Part shown: positions 50,801 through 58,960 of the stretch, piece by piece
Layout: the number at the start of each line of letters is the position of its first letter
How positions within the stretch are numbered: position 1 is the stretch's first letter
DNA from: Puffinus mauretanicus
Taxonomy: Eukaryota > Chordata > Aves > Procellariiformes > Procellariidae
Direction: 5' to 3'
Assembly: GCA_023333565.1 (NCBI GenBank)
Contig: JAJKFH010003821.1
Coordinates: 744,001-808,000, forward strand
DNA length: 64,000 nucleotides
Program-made: the position numbers and the translations under genes
The notes under the pieces: generated by a model
What the model saw: the letters and a program-made list of their open reading frames with translations, nothing else
Told to the model about the DNA's origin: nothing
Database searches by the model: none

Positions 50801-53800
50801 TACTGTTTCATTTTAAGTGTTTCTGCTGTGGCGCATAGTTAGTTAACTTTTGCGTTAGTTAACTTTTCCACATTAGTAGACAGTGCTGCGTCCCTCACTT
50901 GCATTGCTGTCACGTGTTCTCCGTTCTCCTGGCAGACCCTCACGCAATTAGAAATGAGGCAAAACTGTAATCGTTAATTTGTTAAAACATGAACTTAAAG
51001 TTGGCATTCCTGGCAGTCTTTATTTTCTGAGGTGGCATAGCTTTAGGTATAAAACAGAATTTTCCGGAAAACTATAGCTGGTGAGATTTTATGCTGTGAG
51101 TGACTGATTACTTTGAGGGTAAATTTCAGATGAATTCTGTCAACAGTGATAAATTGCTTATTGTTCATTGCAGTCTACCAATCAAGTTAAGCTAACGCAA
51201 CTACAACATGCTGCAATTTTTAAGGATACCAGTGGAGGCTTTTGCAGATTATTTTAAATTGTGCCAAAGTCCTGTCAGGATGGATTCCAATTTAGTTTTT
51301 CTAAAATTGTTAATAAAAACAAAATCTGTGCAGATCTAAACCACCAAAATATTTAAAAATGTGAAGCTTATATTCTTTTAGTTCATCAGCTAGACGTGCA
51401 TTTAAATTATATGCTTGTTTTGTACATTTTCTGGTTACTTAGAATATATTCTGCAAAAGCTTATCTGAAGTGAATATATAAGCAGTGTACAAAAAGTCCA
51501 TTAAAACGTGTGCCTATATCAGTTTGCTTTCACATAATTGAACTTTGTGAAACTTTAGAAATTATTTCCGCTTTGGCTTTTCTGTTTTATAGAAAAAATC
51601 CTCCTGTCTTAAAAGTAATGCATATCTTTTATGTTGGTTTGTAAACTTCACAGTCAAAACATTCTTACAGCATATATACATCTCTGTGTGTGTGTGTGTA
51701 TTTTTTTTTTTTTTTTAAATTAAACATTTTTAAGGAACCAGTAAGAGCAAGGCAGCAAAGAAATGTCGAGGTCAGCTGAATATGGTATTTGCTTACCCCT
51801 GCAGAAAAGGAATGTAAAGCATTTTATGGCTATTTAAGGATATTTATAGAAATAAATTGTAGGACCGCCCTCTTCATCCCAGCAGTTTTGTTACCTTCAG
51901 ATCTCTCATGAATCAGAGTTCAGCTGAGTCAGAAGTCACGTTAAATGAGAGGTTTCTAAAGCTATTTGTTGTTTTAACAGGCAATAGAAAGAAGAAAAAC
52001 CTTTCTTCTCAATTTACTTCTTGAATGTCGATGTTCTCACACATTTATTTACACTTTTCTTACCTTTCTGATAAACATCTTTGGTAAGTAAGAGATACTG
52101 TTCAAGTTTTTATTGTTAAAACAGACTTCATCAGTGGTGCCATGCAGATTGATAGGACCCTTTCTGTTTCTTGGGAATAGGCAGTCATTTGTAGGAAATC
52201 CAGCAAATTGTAGAAGAATTTCTATAAAAGTATAGTTCCTGAGTGATAACATCATTTTTAGTCCTAGATTTTTCTTGCGTTAGAGAAGGTTATCTCTTGT
52301 TACTATCTGTATAGAAATCTTTACTTCAAACACTCTTAAGTGATAGAAATGTTTTGATACGAAGTGCTCTTAAGATGGTAGGATTGTGTTCATTGGGCTT
52401 TGCTTATTTGCTGTTTCTGTTTGTAGTTTTGTCGCCTCTTCTCATGGATTTTAACAAGTCAGACTCACTAGGGCATGATACCATCATACTGGAAGTGTAT
52501 TCTGGGTTAATTATTTTTCCAGGTTTAATACACTGCTGTATGTATTCAATAACTTCAAAGTTCTGTCACAGAGAGCAGCGGCTCAATAAGTGCTGAATCT
52601 TGAGTGTATGTCAGTCATGTATCACTAAATTTAGCACATACTGTGAACCCATCTAAGGATTTTCTGCTTGCTGTAATTGACAGATAGCTCTGAGTTTTTG
52701 ACATCACAATTTCTGAAAAATAATACCTTCTGCAGTGAAAGTAGAGAAATATTAAAAGAAATATTAAAAGTGGTATACCCCGAGTAACTATATCCTGGGG
52801 ACTGTGTTTGTACATGCCAAGGGCCGAATGCAGTCAATAGCGTCTTCTCTTGTTGGATTCCTGACAAATTTACTCAGTTCTGTTACCTATTGAGTTGTAC
52901 ATTAGAATAATCCCCCATTCCCAAGTTAAATTTTCCTTAGAGAATATATTCTTCTCTTTTTTTTTTATTTTTTTTTAAATTAGCATTCTACTGGTCCCTT
53001 GTGATACTTGATAAAAAGGCATTTTCAGGTCAATTCAAGCATATCTGGTAAATGGTTTCTTTATGTAGATCTGATTTGTATAAATATGTATTTATGCACA
53101 CGTATAAAATGTATTTCTTCAGCATGAACCTTATTTTTCATCTTAAAGAGGCTGTGCCCTTTTCTTTGTTTCTTTTAGGAATTCTCCTGTAACTTCTAAT
53201 CTTCAATTAATTTGCTTTTAATATATTGTGGTATCTGCAGGTCTATTGAAATGCAGTCATAGTTCACTATTCCAGTATCCATGATGTTTTTCCTGTCTTA
53301 GAAGCTGTCAATGATACTTAATACATTACTTCAGTTACAGCATTCTATCCTTAATTGAAGACCATAAGCTAAAATAAAATGAGAAAGAGTTTCTTTACTG
53401 AAAGAAAATAAAAGTATATATGTACTTATTTTTTTAGTATATTTTTTACTGATTACTGCTTATATTTCTACTTAACTTTCCTTCTGGTTTTGTATTTATT
53501 ACTGTTACAATTTTGAGACAGCAAATTGTAAGTGGAAATAGTGCTAAAAGTGAGAGGAGAATATGCATAAAACTATAGGTGGATTGAACATAGTAGAAAG
53601 AATGTAAGAAACATGGAAGTAGAAGTAAACAGAAAAATAAATTAATTTATAACCATTTATTGCCTTGATAGTGTATGTCTCCTGGAATAATTATTGTTTT
53701 GTGTTGCTTTGAGTAAAGAACAGAGGACGCTTCAGCTGTGCAAACCACAAAACATCTCCTACCTTTTCCAAACTTCACAGTACAATCAGTTGTCATATTG

Positions 53801-56800
53801 CTTTTGATTGCTGCAAGGTTGGCCCCTTGCTACCAAAATCTATTATCCTGCATCTGTATAGTTTCCATCCACACATTCCGGTACATATTTCGTGGATTCT
53901 GCCTGTGGAATCCAGCCTTTTAAGTCAATTCCACCAAAAGCACCTCCACTGAAAGATTACATGTAGCCATAGCTTCTCTGATCTGTGCTAAAGGCATTTG
54001 CTGTTTCTCGGTCTCTTCGTCTGACGGTGTAAACCAGCAAAGGCCCACAAATGTCATTGACTTCACTGTTTAGTATAATGCATTATAAGATGTACCCACC
54101 ATCAGAGGGGGGCGACACTGCGTCATTTCTTGGTGTAGCCAAATGACATGCCATTGTTTTGCAAAAAATACAGGTTTTGAAAGATCTTCTTCCTAACAGT
54201 AAGATCGAGGAATTACTGGGTCCTTGTTGAATATTTAGTATAAATGCCCAGCTCTGAGAAAATTAGTTGTTTAGGCTCTCAAGCTGACTTTAATTGCCAA
54301 GTTGATTTTTTTTTTTAAAGCCCTATTCCAAACAGTATTCTGTAGCATTTCTTCTGATTTTGTATCAGTAAGCCTCCTGAAATAAATTAAAACCTTGAAT
54401 TCGCTCCAACGCTACTTGTTATATTTAACAAGTTGTGTGTCCTTGGACAAGGAAAGGGAAAATTTTGACCAAAAGATATATCCAGTCCTCTTTGAACAGA
54501 TAAAAGCGTTCAAAATGGATAAAAGCATCCTATTTATAAATTACAGTATTCAGCATATGTGCGAATAATTTTTTTAATGTCGGTGTTTATTTGTTTATGC
54601 TGTAATTTGCATATTGCAGTTTCTTCTTAAGTATAACACATTAAATATTTTTAACATTATGTAAACATTACAATGTTTTCCTCACATCTGTATTCTTCTA
54701 ATGCAAATGCCCTATGCTATATGAAGCATATATGAAAGACTATTCATTTAAAAAAAATCGTTACTTATTTTCTTTATGTTTTTGCTATAGTTAATCTGTA
54801 ATATCAGAACCAAGAATGAGATAAAAAGGGAAGAGATTTAACCTTATTCTGAAGTGATTAGATTTTGGGGAACAGGATAGAGGGAAATGTTATACAATGT
54901 GACTTAAAAATTCATCCACTATTTTAAGGGAGTTTTGTTGGTATATAAGTGTTCTTATCCACGTCTTACTTTTACTTCTCAATTATTATTTTGCGTGTCT
55001 TGAAACAGAGTACAGTGACGGTATTTTGATAATGAAAGGCTGTCAGGCATCGCATTAGCTTCTACATGTACTATCCCTGTCCATGCGATTTGCAGCAGCT
55101 TAAAATATTTCCGTGTGAGTCTTTTTGCATGGCTTAATGTTCCCCTCACATGATCAAAAGGAAAGAACCATGATAAATGAGCATTGAATAAACATGTTCA
55201 AGATAAGAATTTTTATTTGAGTTTAAAATGGTTCTGTTTCCTGTTTTCCTTTGTTCTCAAGGGAATAGATCTTGTTTTAATACAAGAGTTGGTAATGTCA
55301 GAACTGTTAGGAACTTGCATTTTTTCAGTTCCTGGTTTTACATGAGTTTTGCGTCACATGCTCAGCATAAACTGAATTATTTCATTGTTCTGATAGTTGC
55401 ACAACATGAGGCATTTAAAGCCCTCTAAATGTATCAATTTTCCCTGCACAGAGCTCTATGATACAATTTTTTAATTATTTTCTTTTACAGGTTCCTTACA
55501 GCCTTTCCTGGAAGCCTGCAGTAACGAATCCTTCTTCCATACTTGCTCTGTATTGCTTCGAAGTTCTAAGCTAGATATTCAGATTTTGGAAAAGCTCTGT
55601 GTTATACTGCAAAAACTCTCCAGAATAAAGTAATCCTTTACTACCGTTATTCTGATAGTTATTATTAGATCAGCAAACTTGGGGACCTTTATCTTTCACC
55701 TTTTTCAAAAACTCATCTCTGTTTCGTTGTTTGCTTTACCATAGACAATGATGGACTTTCTCTGTTAGCAGTTAAATTTAAACTGTGTCACAGATGTGCA
55801 AGACAAGACTCTCAATTTGCTTATAAATCCAGTTCAATTTACAGATACAAAATAAAAAAAAAAAAACAAAACAACCCTAACCTAAAGAGGAAATATTCCT
55901 TATGTATGCAGATGACAAGAATGCTTAGAAGAGAACCCTTCTTTTCTTTCCCCTTGACCTTTAGTTTTACTCTGGTACTTGGTAATAACATCCTTTGAAA
56001 ATTTAGCCTCATCTGTGACTTGCATTCAAGTTTCATCAGTTTTCATTTCCTTCAAAAACAAAATTTAAAGTCTTGAGCCATTTAAGCCCTTTTGGGAATG
56101 TTAATCTTTATAAAATATGTTCCCGTTGCTTACTGGTTATTAGTTTATTTTAACAAAGGTCTTCATCTTATCAGTAGTAATGTTGCTGAGCTCCATTGGT
56201 GCATTACTTAATGGGATTATTTTATTTATAAAAGCAGGTGTCTAAACTGAGCCATTTTTTACATTAGACTTGAAGTTGTTGACAAAAGTAAGGTTTTCAT
56301 TTGACTTTATTTGGAACAAAATTGAACTCTAGGAAAAAAAAAATGTTCTCCTGTAAAATAATCTAATATAAATCATAACTTACATTGGAAATATACTAAA
56401 AGTAAAATTTGCTCAGAAATGCTAATTATTTAAAATTTTTTATTTATTGTTTCTGGAATCTGATTTCACATTAGTGAAACTCTGTTATAGCCTTTCCTTG
56501 AGCTTTCATTATACTACATGTAAATACCACTTACTCAAGTGAAATGATAGTTTTTGGTGATTTTTGCCAAGATTTTTCTCACCATGCATTGGTAACCTTC
56601 TGTTTAGAGACATTATATGCAACATAGAAGAACTATATGAAACTCCCAATATAATGCATATTTTTCTTCATTAAAAAAATTTTCTGTAGAATCCTTAGTG
56701 TTTAGATGAAACCTCTCAATTTTCAATTGACAATTATTTTATGTAAAATCTTTTGCAGAAGCAATAAGAAGATGTTTGAATTGTTTGCTCTTCACCAAAC

Positions 56801-56930
56801 AATCCAAGAACTGCATAGGACTACAAATCCAGACCATGCTTTCCTCTATATAAACCTCAATTCAATTCTGTTGAATTTGGGATTGTCGAGGAGTAACTCT
56901 CTTACCTCCAGTCTAAGCACAAGTCACTAG
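15444..56930 (+). CDS. CCDC138: CCDC138, coiled-coil domain-containing protein 138, complete
   Basis: Fifteen coding exons: 15444-15518, 17463-17523, 20989-21127, 21858-21973, 24396-24580, 25646-25804, 28958-29077, 30512-30589, 30669-30779, 33005-33169, 33974-34090, 35193-35385, 39503-39679, 55491-55629, 56759-56930. Phases agree at every junction and the sum is 2,007 nt, predicting 668 residues against about 665 in human. Residues 1-130 are Ser-rich and poorly conserved; about 193-325 are heptad-rich coiled coil; about 349-668 form a conserved helical C-terminal region. CCDC138 is reported at centrosomes and centriolar satellites and has no known catalytic motif; none is seen here. The ATG at 15444 is the first in-frame one in the CpG island. 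The gene follows RANBP2 as in mammals. Exons 5-15 are very secure, exons 1-2 less so because they evolve fast. Confidence 0.95.
15519..17462 (+). other. CCDC138: CCDC138 intron 1
   Basis: The first 100 bp belong to the CpG island. The rest is AT-rich unique sequence with no repeat or RNA gene that I recognise. Confidence 0.75.
17463..17523 (+). CDS. CCDC138: CCDC138 exon 2, small
   Basis: A 61-nt exon between a TTTCTTGTAG acceptor and an AAAGGTAATA donor. It encodes [20 protein letters not shown]. The aromatic and Lys-rich pattern fits the early region of human CCDC138 only loosely; the main support is phase (0 in, 1 out) that links exons 1 and 3 exactly. Confidence 0.7.
17726..20590 (-). 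mobile_element. CR1 LINE, 2.9 kb, antisense in CCDC138 intron 2
   Basis: Read on the - strand it runs from ORF2 start-like sequence ([18 protein letters not shown] near 20,520) through an EEP endonuclease ([17 protein letters not shown], about 19,900-20,100) and reverse transcriptase ([38 protein letters not shown], about 18,650-18,900) to the CR1 tail at 17,726-17,745. The coding frame is split by frameshifts and stops. The polymerase FADD motif reads FANY (near 18,607) and the endonuclease SDH reads SDD (near 19,905), so both activities are lost. It is 5'-truncated; the left end in element terms (about 20,590) is approximate. Confidence 0.95.
20989..21127 (+). CDS. CCDC138: CCDC138 exon 3
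   Basis: It encodes an acidic Ser-rich segment beginning [20 protein letters not shown] and ending FLQSFKDWD. Acceptor TATTCCAG, donor TTGGTAAGA; phase 1 in, 2 out. Low conservation is expected for this region. Confidence 0.85.
21379..21451. repeat. 18-bp tandem repeat next to overlapping inverted repeats
   Basis: GATATAAACTGAACT occurs twice at an 18-bp period (21379 and 21397). Downstream, CATCTGTCTG (21422-21431) pairs perfectly with CAGACAGATG (21437-21446), while CTGTTCATC (21429-21437) pairs perfectly with GATGAACAG (21443-21451). The two hairpins share bases and exclude each other. Located in CCDC138 intron 3. Confidence 0.95.
21858..21973 (+). CDS. CCDC138: CCDC138 exon 4
   Basis: Encodes [20 protein letters not shown] and a further acidic stretch to YVET. 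Acceptor TTTTTTAG, donor CAGGTAATA; phase 2 in, 1 out. Confidence 0.85.
23199..23798 (-). mobile_element. Solo LTR of an avian ERV, antisense in CCDC138 intron 4
   Basis: On the + strand it begins TGTTGTGGTTTAACCC and ends ATCCCAGCCAAAACCAGCAT, the inverse of a common avian LTR whose sense form starts TGTGCTGGTTTTGGCTGGGA. On the - strand it has an AATAAAAGC TATA-like box near 23,525 and a degraded CRE-like site just upstream. About 600 bp, with no internal viral sequence on either side, so it is a solo LTR left by recombination. A possible target duplication is GCTACC (23193-23198) against GGTACC (23799-23804), one mismatch. Family name not assigned. Confidence 0.88.
24166..24210. repeat. 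24-bp period tandem duplication
   Basis: The 21-mer starting ACTTCATTGATCACAAG is present at 24166-24186 and again at 24190-24210 with a 3-nt spacer. The copies are identical. It lies in CCDC138 intron 4, about 190 bp before exon 5. Confidence 0.95.
24396..24580 (+). CDS. CCDC138: CCDC138 exon 5
   Basis: Ends with [20 protein letters not shown], a segment well conserved in CCDC138 that leads into the coiled coil. Acceptor CTTTCCATAG, donor CAGGTAGGA; phase 1 in, 0 out. Confidence 0.93.
25646..25804 (+). CDS. CCDC138: CCDC138 exon 6, coiled-coil start
   Basis: Encodes [20 protein letters not shown] and then [20 protein letters not shown], very close to the human coiled-coil opening. The donor is a weak GAGGTGCAG. 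Exactly 53 codons, phase 0 both sides. Confidence 0.95.
26590..27770 (+). mobile_element. Very old CR1-type LINE, sense, in CCDC138 intron 6
   Basis: Highly diverged but co-linear pieces of a CR1 reverse-transcriptase region can be followed: CTTTTCAAAAGGGCAAGAG and ATCAACTTAATGCCAGT near 26,760-26,810, GGTAACAGGCTTTGCTAATA near 26,960, TATTCAGTATTTTCAATAAG near 27,180, AAATTGATCTTGACAAATTG near 27,290, and the 3' end GAACAGACTAGGCAAACATC near 27,660. Many indels and no open frame. An (AAAT)n array at 26,811-26,843 interrupts it. Borders approximate. Confidence 0.7.
26811..26843. repeat. (TAAA)n microsatellite
   Basis: About eight uninterrupted TAAA units, lying within the old LINE. Confidence 0.98.
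28157..28204 (-). mobile_element. CR1 3' tail, short antisense stub
   Basis: ATAGAATCATAGGATCATAG followed by CTCAAGTTGGAAGGGACCC, the inverse of the CR1 terminus. Only about 50 bp remains, a severely 5'-truncated insertion in CCDC138 intron 6. Confidence 0.88.
28958..29077 (+). CDS. CCDC138: CCDC138 exon 7, coiled coil
   Basis: Forty codons, from [20 protein letters not shown] to [11 protein letters not shown], a continuous heptad pattern. Acceptor TTGATATAG, donor CAGGTAAAA; phase 0 both sides. Confidence 0.96.
30168..30346 (+). mobile_element. CR1 LINE 3' fragment, sense
   Basis: CCTGGAACAGGTTGTCCAGA through GGTGGTGGAGTCTCC to the terminus ATTCTGTGATTCTGTGATTT. A different CR1 subfamily from the copy at 5,428, since the terminal repeat is TTCTGTGA rather than TTCTATGA. 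In CCDC138 intron 7, ending about 165 bp before exon 8. Confidence 0.92.
30512..30589 (+). CDS. CCDC138: CCDC138 exon 8, coiled coil
   Basis: Twenty-six codons, [20 protein letters not shown] then RLENLQ. Acceptor TTCTTCCAG, donor CAAGTAAGG; phase 0 both sides. The next intron is only 79 bp. Confidence 0.94.
30669..30779 (+). CDS. CCDC138: CCDC138 exon 9
   Basis: Thirty-seven codons starting [13 protein letters not shown], Lys-rich. Acceptor TTTTTTGTAG, donor AAGGTAAGA. It marks the end of the coiled coil. Confidence 0.93.
30780..33004 (+). other. CCDC138: CCDC138 intron 9, with a GC-richer patch
   Basis: Mostly AT-rich unique sequence. Between about 32,070 and 32,700 base composition becomes GC-richer and includes a GA repeat (32,098-32,111) and many CAGCAC-type words. 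No LINE or LTR terminus is recognised there, so its origin is open. Confidence 0.6.
33005..33169 (+). CDS. CCDC138: CCDC138 exon 10, C-terminal region start
   Basis: Encodes [20 protein letters not shown] and QHLSKI, strongly like the human VYELLTVFMDWISD region. Acceptor TTATTACAG, donor AAGGTAAAG; 55 codons, phase 0 both sides. The Lys/Glu-rich second half is variable. Confidence 0.96.
33974..34090 (+). CDS. CCDC138: CCDC138 exon 11
   Basis: Thirty-nine codons, [20 protein letters not shown] then [13 protein letters not shown]. Acceptor TTTTTACAG, donor CAGGTAAAA. Highly conserved region of the protein. Confidence 0.97.
35193..35385 (+). CDS. CCDC138: CCDC138 exon 12
   Basis: Begins [20 protein letters not shown] and ends with [16 protein letters not shown], both close to human. 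Acceptor TTTGAAACAG, donor AAGGTAAGT; phase 0 in, 1 out. Confidence 0.97.
35386..39502 (+). other. CCDC138: CCDC138 intron 12
   Basis: A 4.1-kb intron. It contains a CR1 tail (37,903), a poly(A) run (37,058-37,080), an isolated C-rich patch (38,458-38,475) and an exon-like segment at 39,093-39,262. The stretch 36,120-36,480 is an unexplained unique block with an open frame of 113 codons. Confidence 0.7.
37903..37979 (+). mobile_element. CR1 3' tail, old, sense
   Basis: TGAGCAATCTGATCTAACTT through GGTCCTGCTTTGGGCAGGAG to CCATGATTCTAT, the last 75 bp of a CR1 element. Diverged from the copies at 5,428 and 17,726. Confidence 0.85.
39503..39679 (+). CDS. CCDC138: CCDC138 exon 13
   Basis: Encodes [20 protein letters not shown] then [19 protein letters not shown] and LLQMTMES. 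Acceptor ATCTTTCAG, donor CTGGTAAAT; phase 1 both sides. Flanked downstream by a very large intron. Confidence 0.97.
40167..40234. repeat. 34-bp tandem duplication
   Basis: GAGATGGTTATGTTTTGCTG and 14 further bases at 40167-40200 are repeated at 40201-40234 with a few substitutions in the second half. Confidence 0.93.
44821..44860. repeat. Poly(T) and (GTTTT)n
   Basis: A T-rich run followed by four GTTTT units. Low-complexity intronic tract. Confidence 0.95.
47308..47335. repeat. (CTTCCATATG)n, nearly three copies
   Basis: Two perfect 10-bp units and most of a third. Confidence 0.93.
51684..51716. repeat. (TG)n followed by poly(T)
   Basis: About eight TG units and then about 17 T. Confidence 0.95.
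55491..55629 (+). CDS. CCDC138: CCDC138 exon 14
   Basis: Encodes [20 protein letters not shown] then [19 protein letters not shown], almost the human sequence. Acceptor TCTTTTACAG, donor AAGTAATC (in frame the GTAA would also create AAG TAA, a stop if the intron were retained). Phase 1 in, 2 out. Confidence 0.97.
56759..56930 (+). CDS. CCDC138: CCDC138 last exon and stop
   Basis: Encodes [20 protein letters not shown] then [20 protein letters not shown] and ends in a Ser/Thr-rich tail at TAG 56928-56930. Acceptor CTTTTGCAG. Close match to the human C-terminus with a slightly longer tail. Confidence 0.97.
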
Positions 56931-57560
56931 CACTATCTTTCAATCTAATTGTTGTTCTGTATAGTTTATACCAACTGCCTATGTTACTTGAAATTTGGAT
57001 TTTTTTTTTTACTGTTTTCTATAAATAAATTAAGCAGAACTTCAGTACTGTATAAGTTACTCTGTATCATGTGGAATTTCATTGATATTTCCCTCATTCA
57101 TAAACAGGAAAATGAAAAATTGTGTAATATGCTAAATGGCTTTCTTCAATACTTTTTAAAGAAGTGAAATAATGCTCCTGTTCTGAATGACTCATGCGAT
57201 CTAAGGAATTGGATCCCTTGAGTAAGCAGATCAGATCAGAAATACCAACCTTTCCTTACAGGTATGAATCTTAGTTACCTTTGACTCTTCAGAGAGCTTT
57301 ATAAATTATCTAATTATCTTTTGAGATAATTACAGTTTTAATGATTAAAACCAGATTTTGATTTAACATAACGAGATGTGTTGAATGAGAAATTTTGTTG
57401 TTGTTGTTTTCATTTCAGAATGTCTTAGTGTTTGTTTGACCTTTTCCTGTATTTATGTAACATTTAGTATTTTATCCTGCTTTTTATGAAATTCTCATGT
57501 AACTTTGGGTTGTAATATCTCTGAAAATGTAAATAAAAACATTTCTTAAAATGCCTGGCA
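56931..57560 (+). terminator. CCDC138: CCDC138 3' UTR with candidate poly(A) signals
   Basis: AATAAA occurs at 57024-57029 and at 57532-57537. The second is preceded by TGTAA elements and followed by T/G-rich sequence, so it is the better main site; the first may give a shorter transcript. Confidence 0.65.
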
Positions 57561-58280
57561 ATAGTAATCTCTAATGTAAAATTACTGTATTTTATTGTTT
57601 CTGCTGTATTTTATTTTAATTTGCAATGCAATCCTCATTTGGTCTCTTAGTACCCACATTTCTTTTCTGAGTGTGATGAATATATTTTTTGTCTGCCACA
57701 GTTCAGTGTTCAGAAGTTCTTACATATAGGAAATAGGATACTTTTTAAAAATTCAACTTAAGTCTTCCATTTCTGATTTCTGATTTGTACTGTAACTACT
57801 GAGACTCTCTGATTGTAAAATTGAAACTGCAGTTAAAATTTAAAGATCTGCTGTATGTTACTCTCTGACTAGTCAGTCAGTGTAAAACTTCAGAGAGGTT
57901 TACTTGTCATTTTCAGACTTTTTTTTCTTGGTTTTCCTTTGTATTTTTTACCAGAAGTCTTTGAACTGAGTCTTTGAAGTTGAATTCTAACTGCAAATAC
58001 TTTTCTAGCAATTTGACTTACATTTCCGACAAGGTTTCCTGTGAAAGGAATCTGTGGAGAGAAAAGATTAAGCTTTGTATTAGAAATGCTAAGTTTGTAT
58101 GCATGTAGAATTGATCTTTGTGTTGTAGTGTAAATAACTTCTGTATAATGTCATATGATAAAAGAAGATAGTTAAGATGAATATTTGTTTGACTAAAAGG
58201 AGAATGACCATGCCCATATTGGGATTCGTCATTACTCTGGGTTCGCACTCCCACTCCAACCCATGGGTCACTCCGACATC

Positions 58281-58298
58281 TGGTAGCAGAGGATGGTT
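58281..58298 (+). other. ERV primer-binding site, initiator-Met tRNA
   Basis: TGGTAGCAGAGGATGGTT is complementary over 18 nt to the known vertebrate initiator-methionine tRNA 3' end including CCA. It is placed two bases after a CA, as expected after an LTR. Confidence 0.75.
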
Positions 58299-58577
58299 GG
58301 AAACATGCTGGGCTCGTAGCCCAGGGGTCTGGTAGCAGAGACTGCAATTCTTCGAGACTGCGGTAAGCGCAGCGAGAGAAGGGGAGTGGGAAACAAGCGA
58401 CTGGGAGTTGTACTATTCTAGTGTCCAAATGGATAGAATGGATAACGGTGCAGTCTGGCCAACTGCCTCCCAGAGGGTGAGCTGCTATCATGGAACTGCA
58501 GTTCGTTGCTCGCTGGTTTACTCTCTGAGAGAGGGATCGAGACAACGGTGAAACAGCTTATTAAGCTTTTTATAAAC

Positions 58578-58591
58578 AAAAAAGGGGAAAA
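58578..58591 (+). other. ERV polypurine tract
   Basis: AAAAAAGGGGAAAA directly before TGTGGAGAAG. This is the plus-strand primer position that borders a 3' LTR. Confidence 0.85.
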
Positions 58592-58960
58592 TGTGGAGAA
58601 GTAGATATTTTAAAGACATTTTCTGAGTTGTGGAGAGAAAAGACCTGAACACCTGGCTTAGTTGTCTACTGTTTATGGTTACCCTGAGGTGTGGCCTAAT
58701 GAGTACCAGCTGATTAAGAGCCAATGAGTACCAGCTGATTCAAGAGCCAAAACAGGTGAAGGGAATTGTGAGCAGACATGTGATCGTTGCCGGAAGGAAG
58801 ATTTGAGAGAGGCAATGGAGAGAGACAGTGTGGTGAAGCAACAGAGAGAGACAGAAGGGTGAGGCAATGGAGAGAGAGACTGTGGGACTGCCCTGTTATG
58901 ATGGAGGCTCCAGTATTGCTGCGCATATATATGTGAGGGTCTGTGCTATCTTACACCACA
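58592..58960 (+). repeat. ERV 3' LTR, probably incomplete
   Basis: Starts TGTGG after the polypurine tract. A CCACA at 58956-58960 would give a perfect 5-bp terminal inverted repeat and a 369-bp LTR. However, no poly(A) signal lies inside and the sequence before the PBS does not match its end, so it may instead be cut off just after the TATA box. Confidence 0.7.

Larger units (their letters stand above)
39680..55490 (+). other. CCDC138: CCDC138 intron 13, 15.8 kb
   Basis: AT-rich, no coding exon supported; codons on both sides join into one conserved phrase ([20 protein letters not shown]), so nothing is missing from the protein. Only small repeats are seen: a 34-bp tandem duplication (40,167), poly(A) (42,854-42,890), (TA)n (44,510-44,536), T run with (GTTTT)n (44,821-44,860), a 10-bp tandem (47,308-47,335) and (TG)n plus T run (51,684-51,716). 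No LINE or LTR recognised. Confidence 0.75.
58180..58960 (+). mobile_element. Endogenous retrovirus remnant: U5-like piece, PBS, leader, pol end, PPT and 3' LTR part
   Basis: Left to right: a segment ending CACTCCGACA that looks like the end of a 5' LTR, a primer-binding site (58281-58298), a leader with a GCGGTAAGCG donor-like site (about 58,361), a short stretch whose open frame runs to a stop just past the polypurine tract, the tract (58578-58591) and an LTR start TGTGGAGAAG at 58592. The LTR has a 25-bp tandem repeat near 58,698-58,748 and a TATA-like CATATATATG at 58,924. Most of the coding part is deleted and what remains is broken. The overall plan without an env gene suggests an ERVL-like lineage, not proven. 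Confidence 0.8.

Noticed and set aside
58281..58355. A functional tRNA gene
   Set aside because: Only the primer-site complement and an anticodon-like arm are present; no T arm and no acceptor closure follow, so it is part of the ERV leader.
58018..58545. 175-codon minus-strand frame over the ERV remnant
   Set aside because: It reads antisense through the primer site and leader; no family similarity is seen and the element's own signals are on the + strand.
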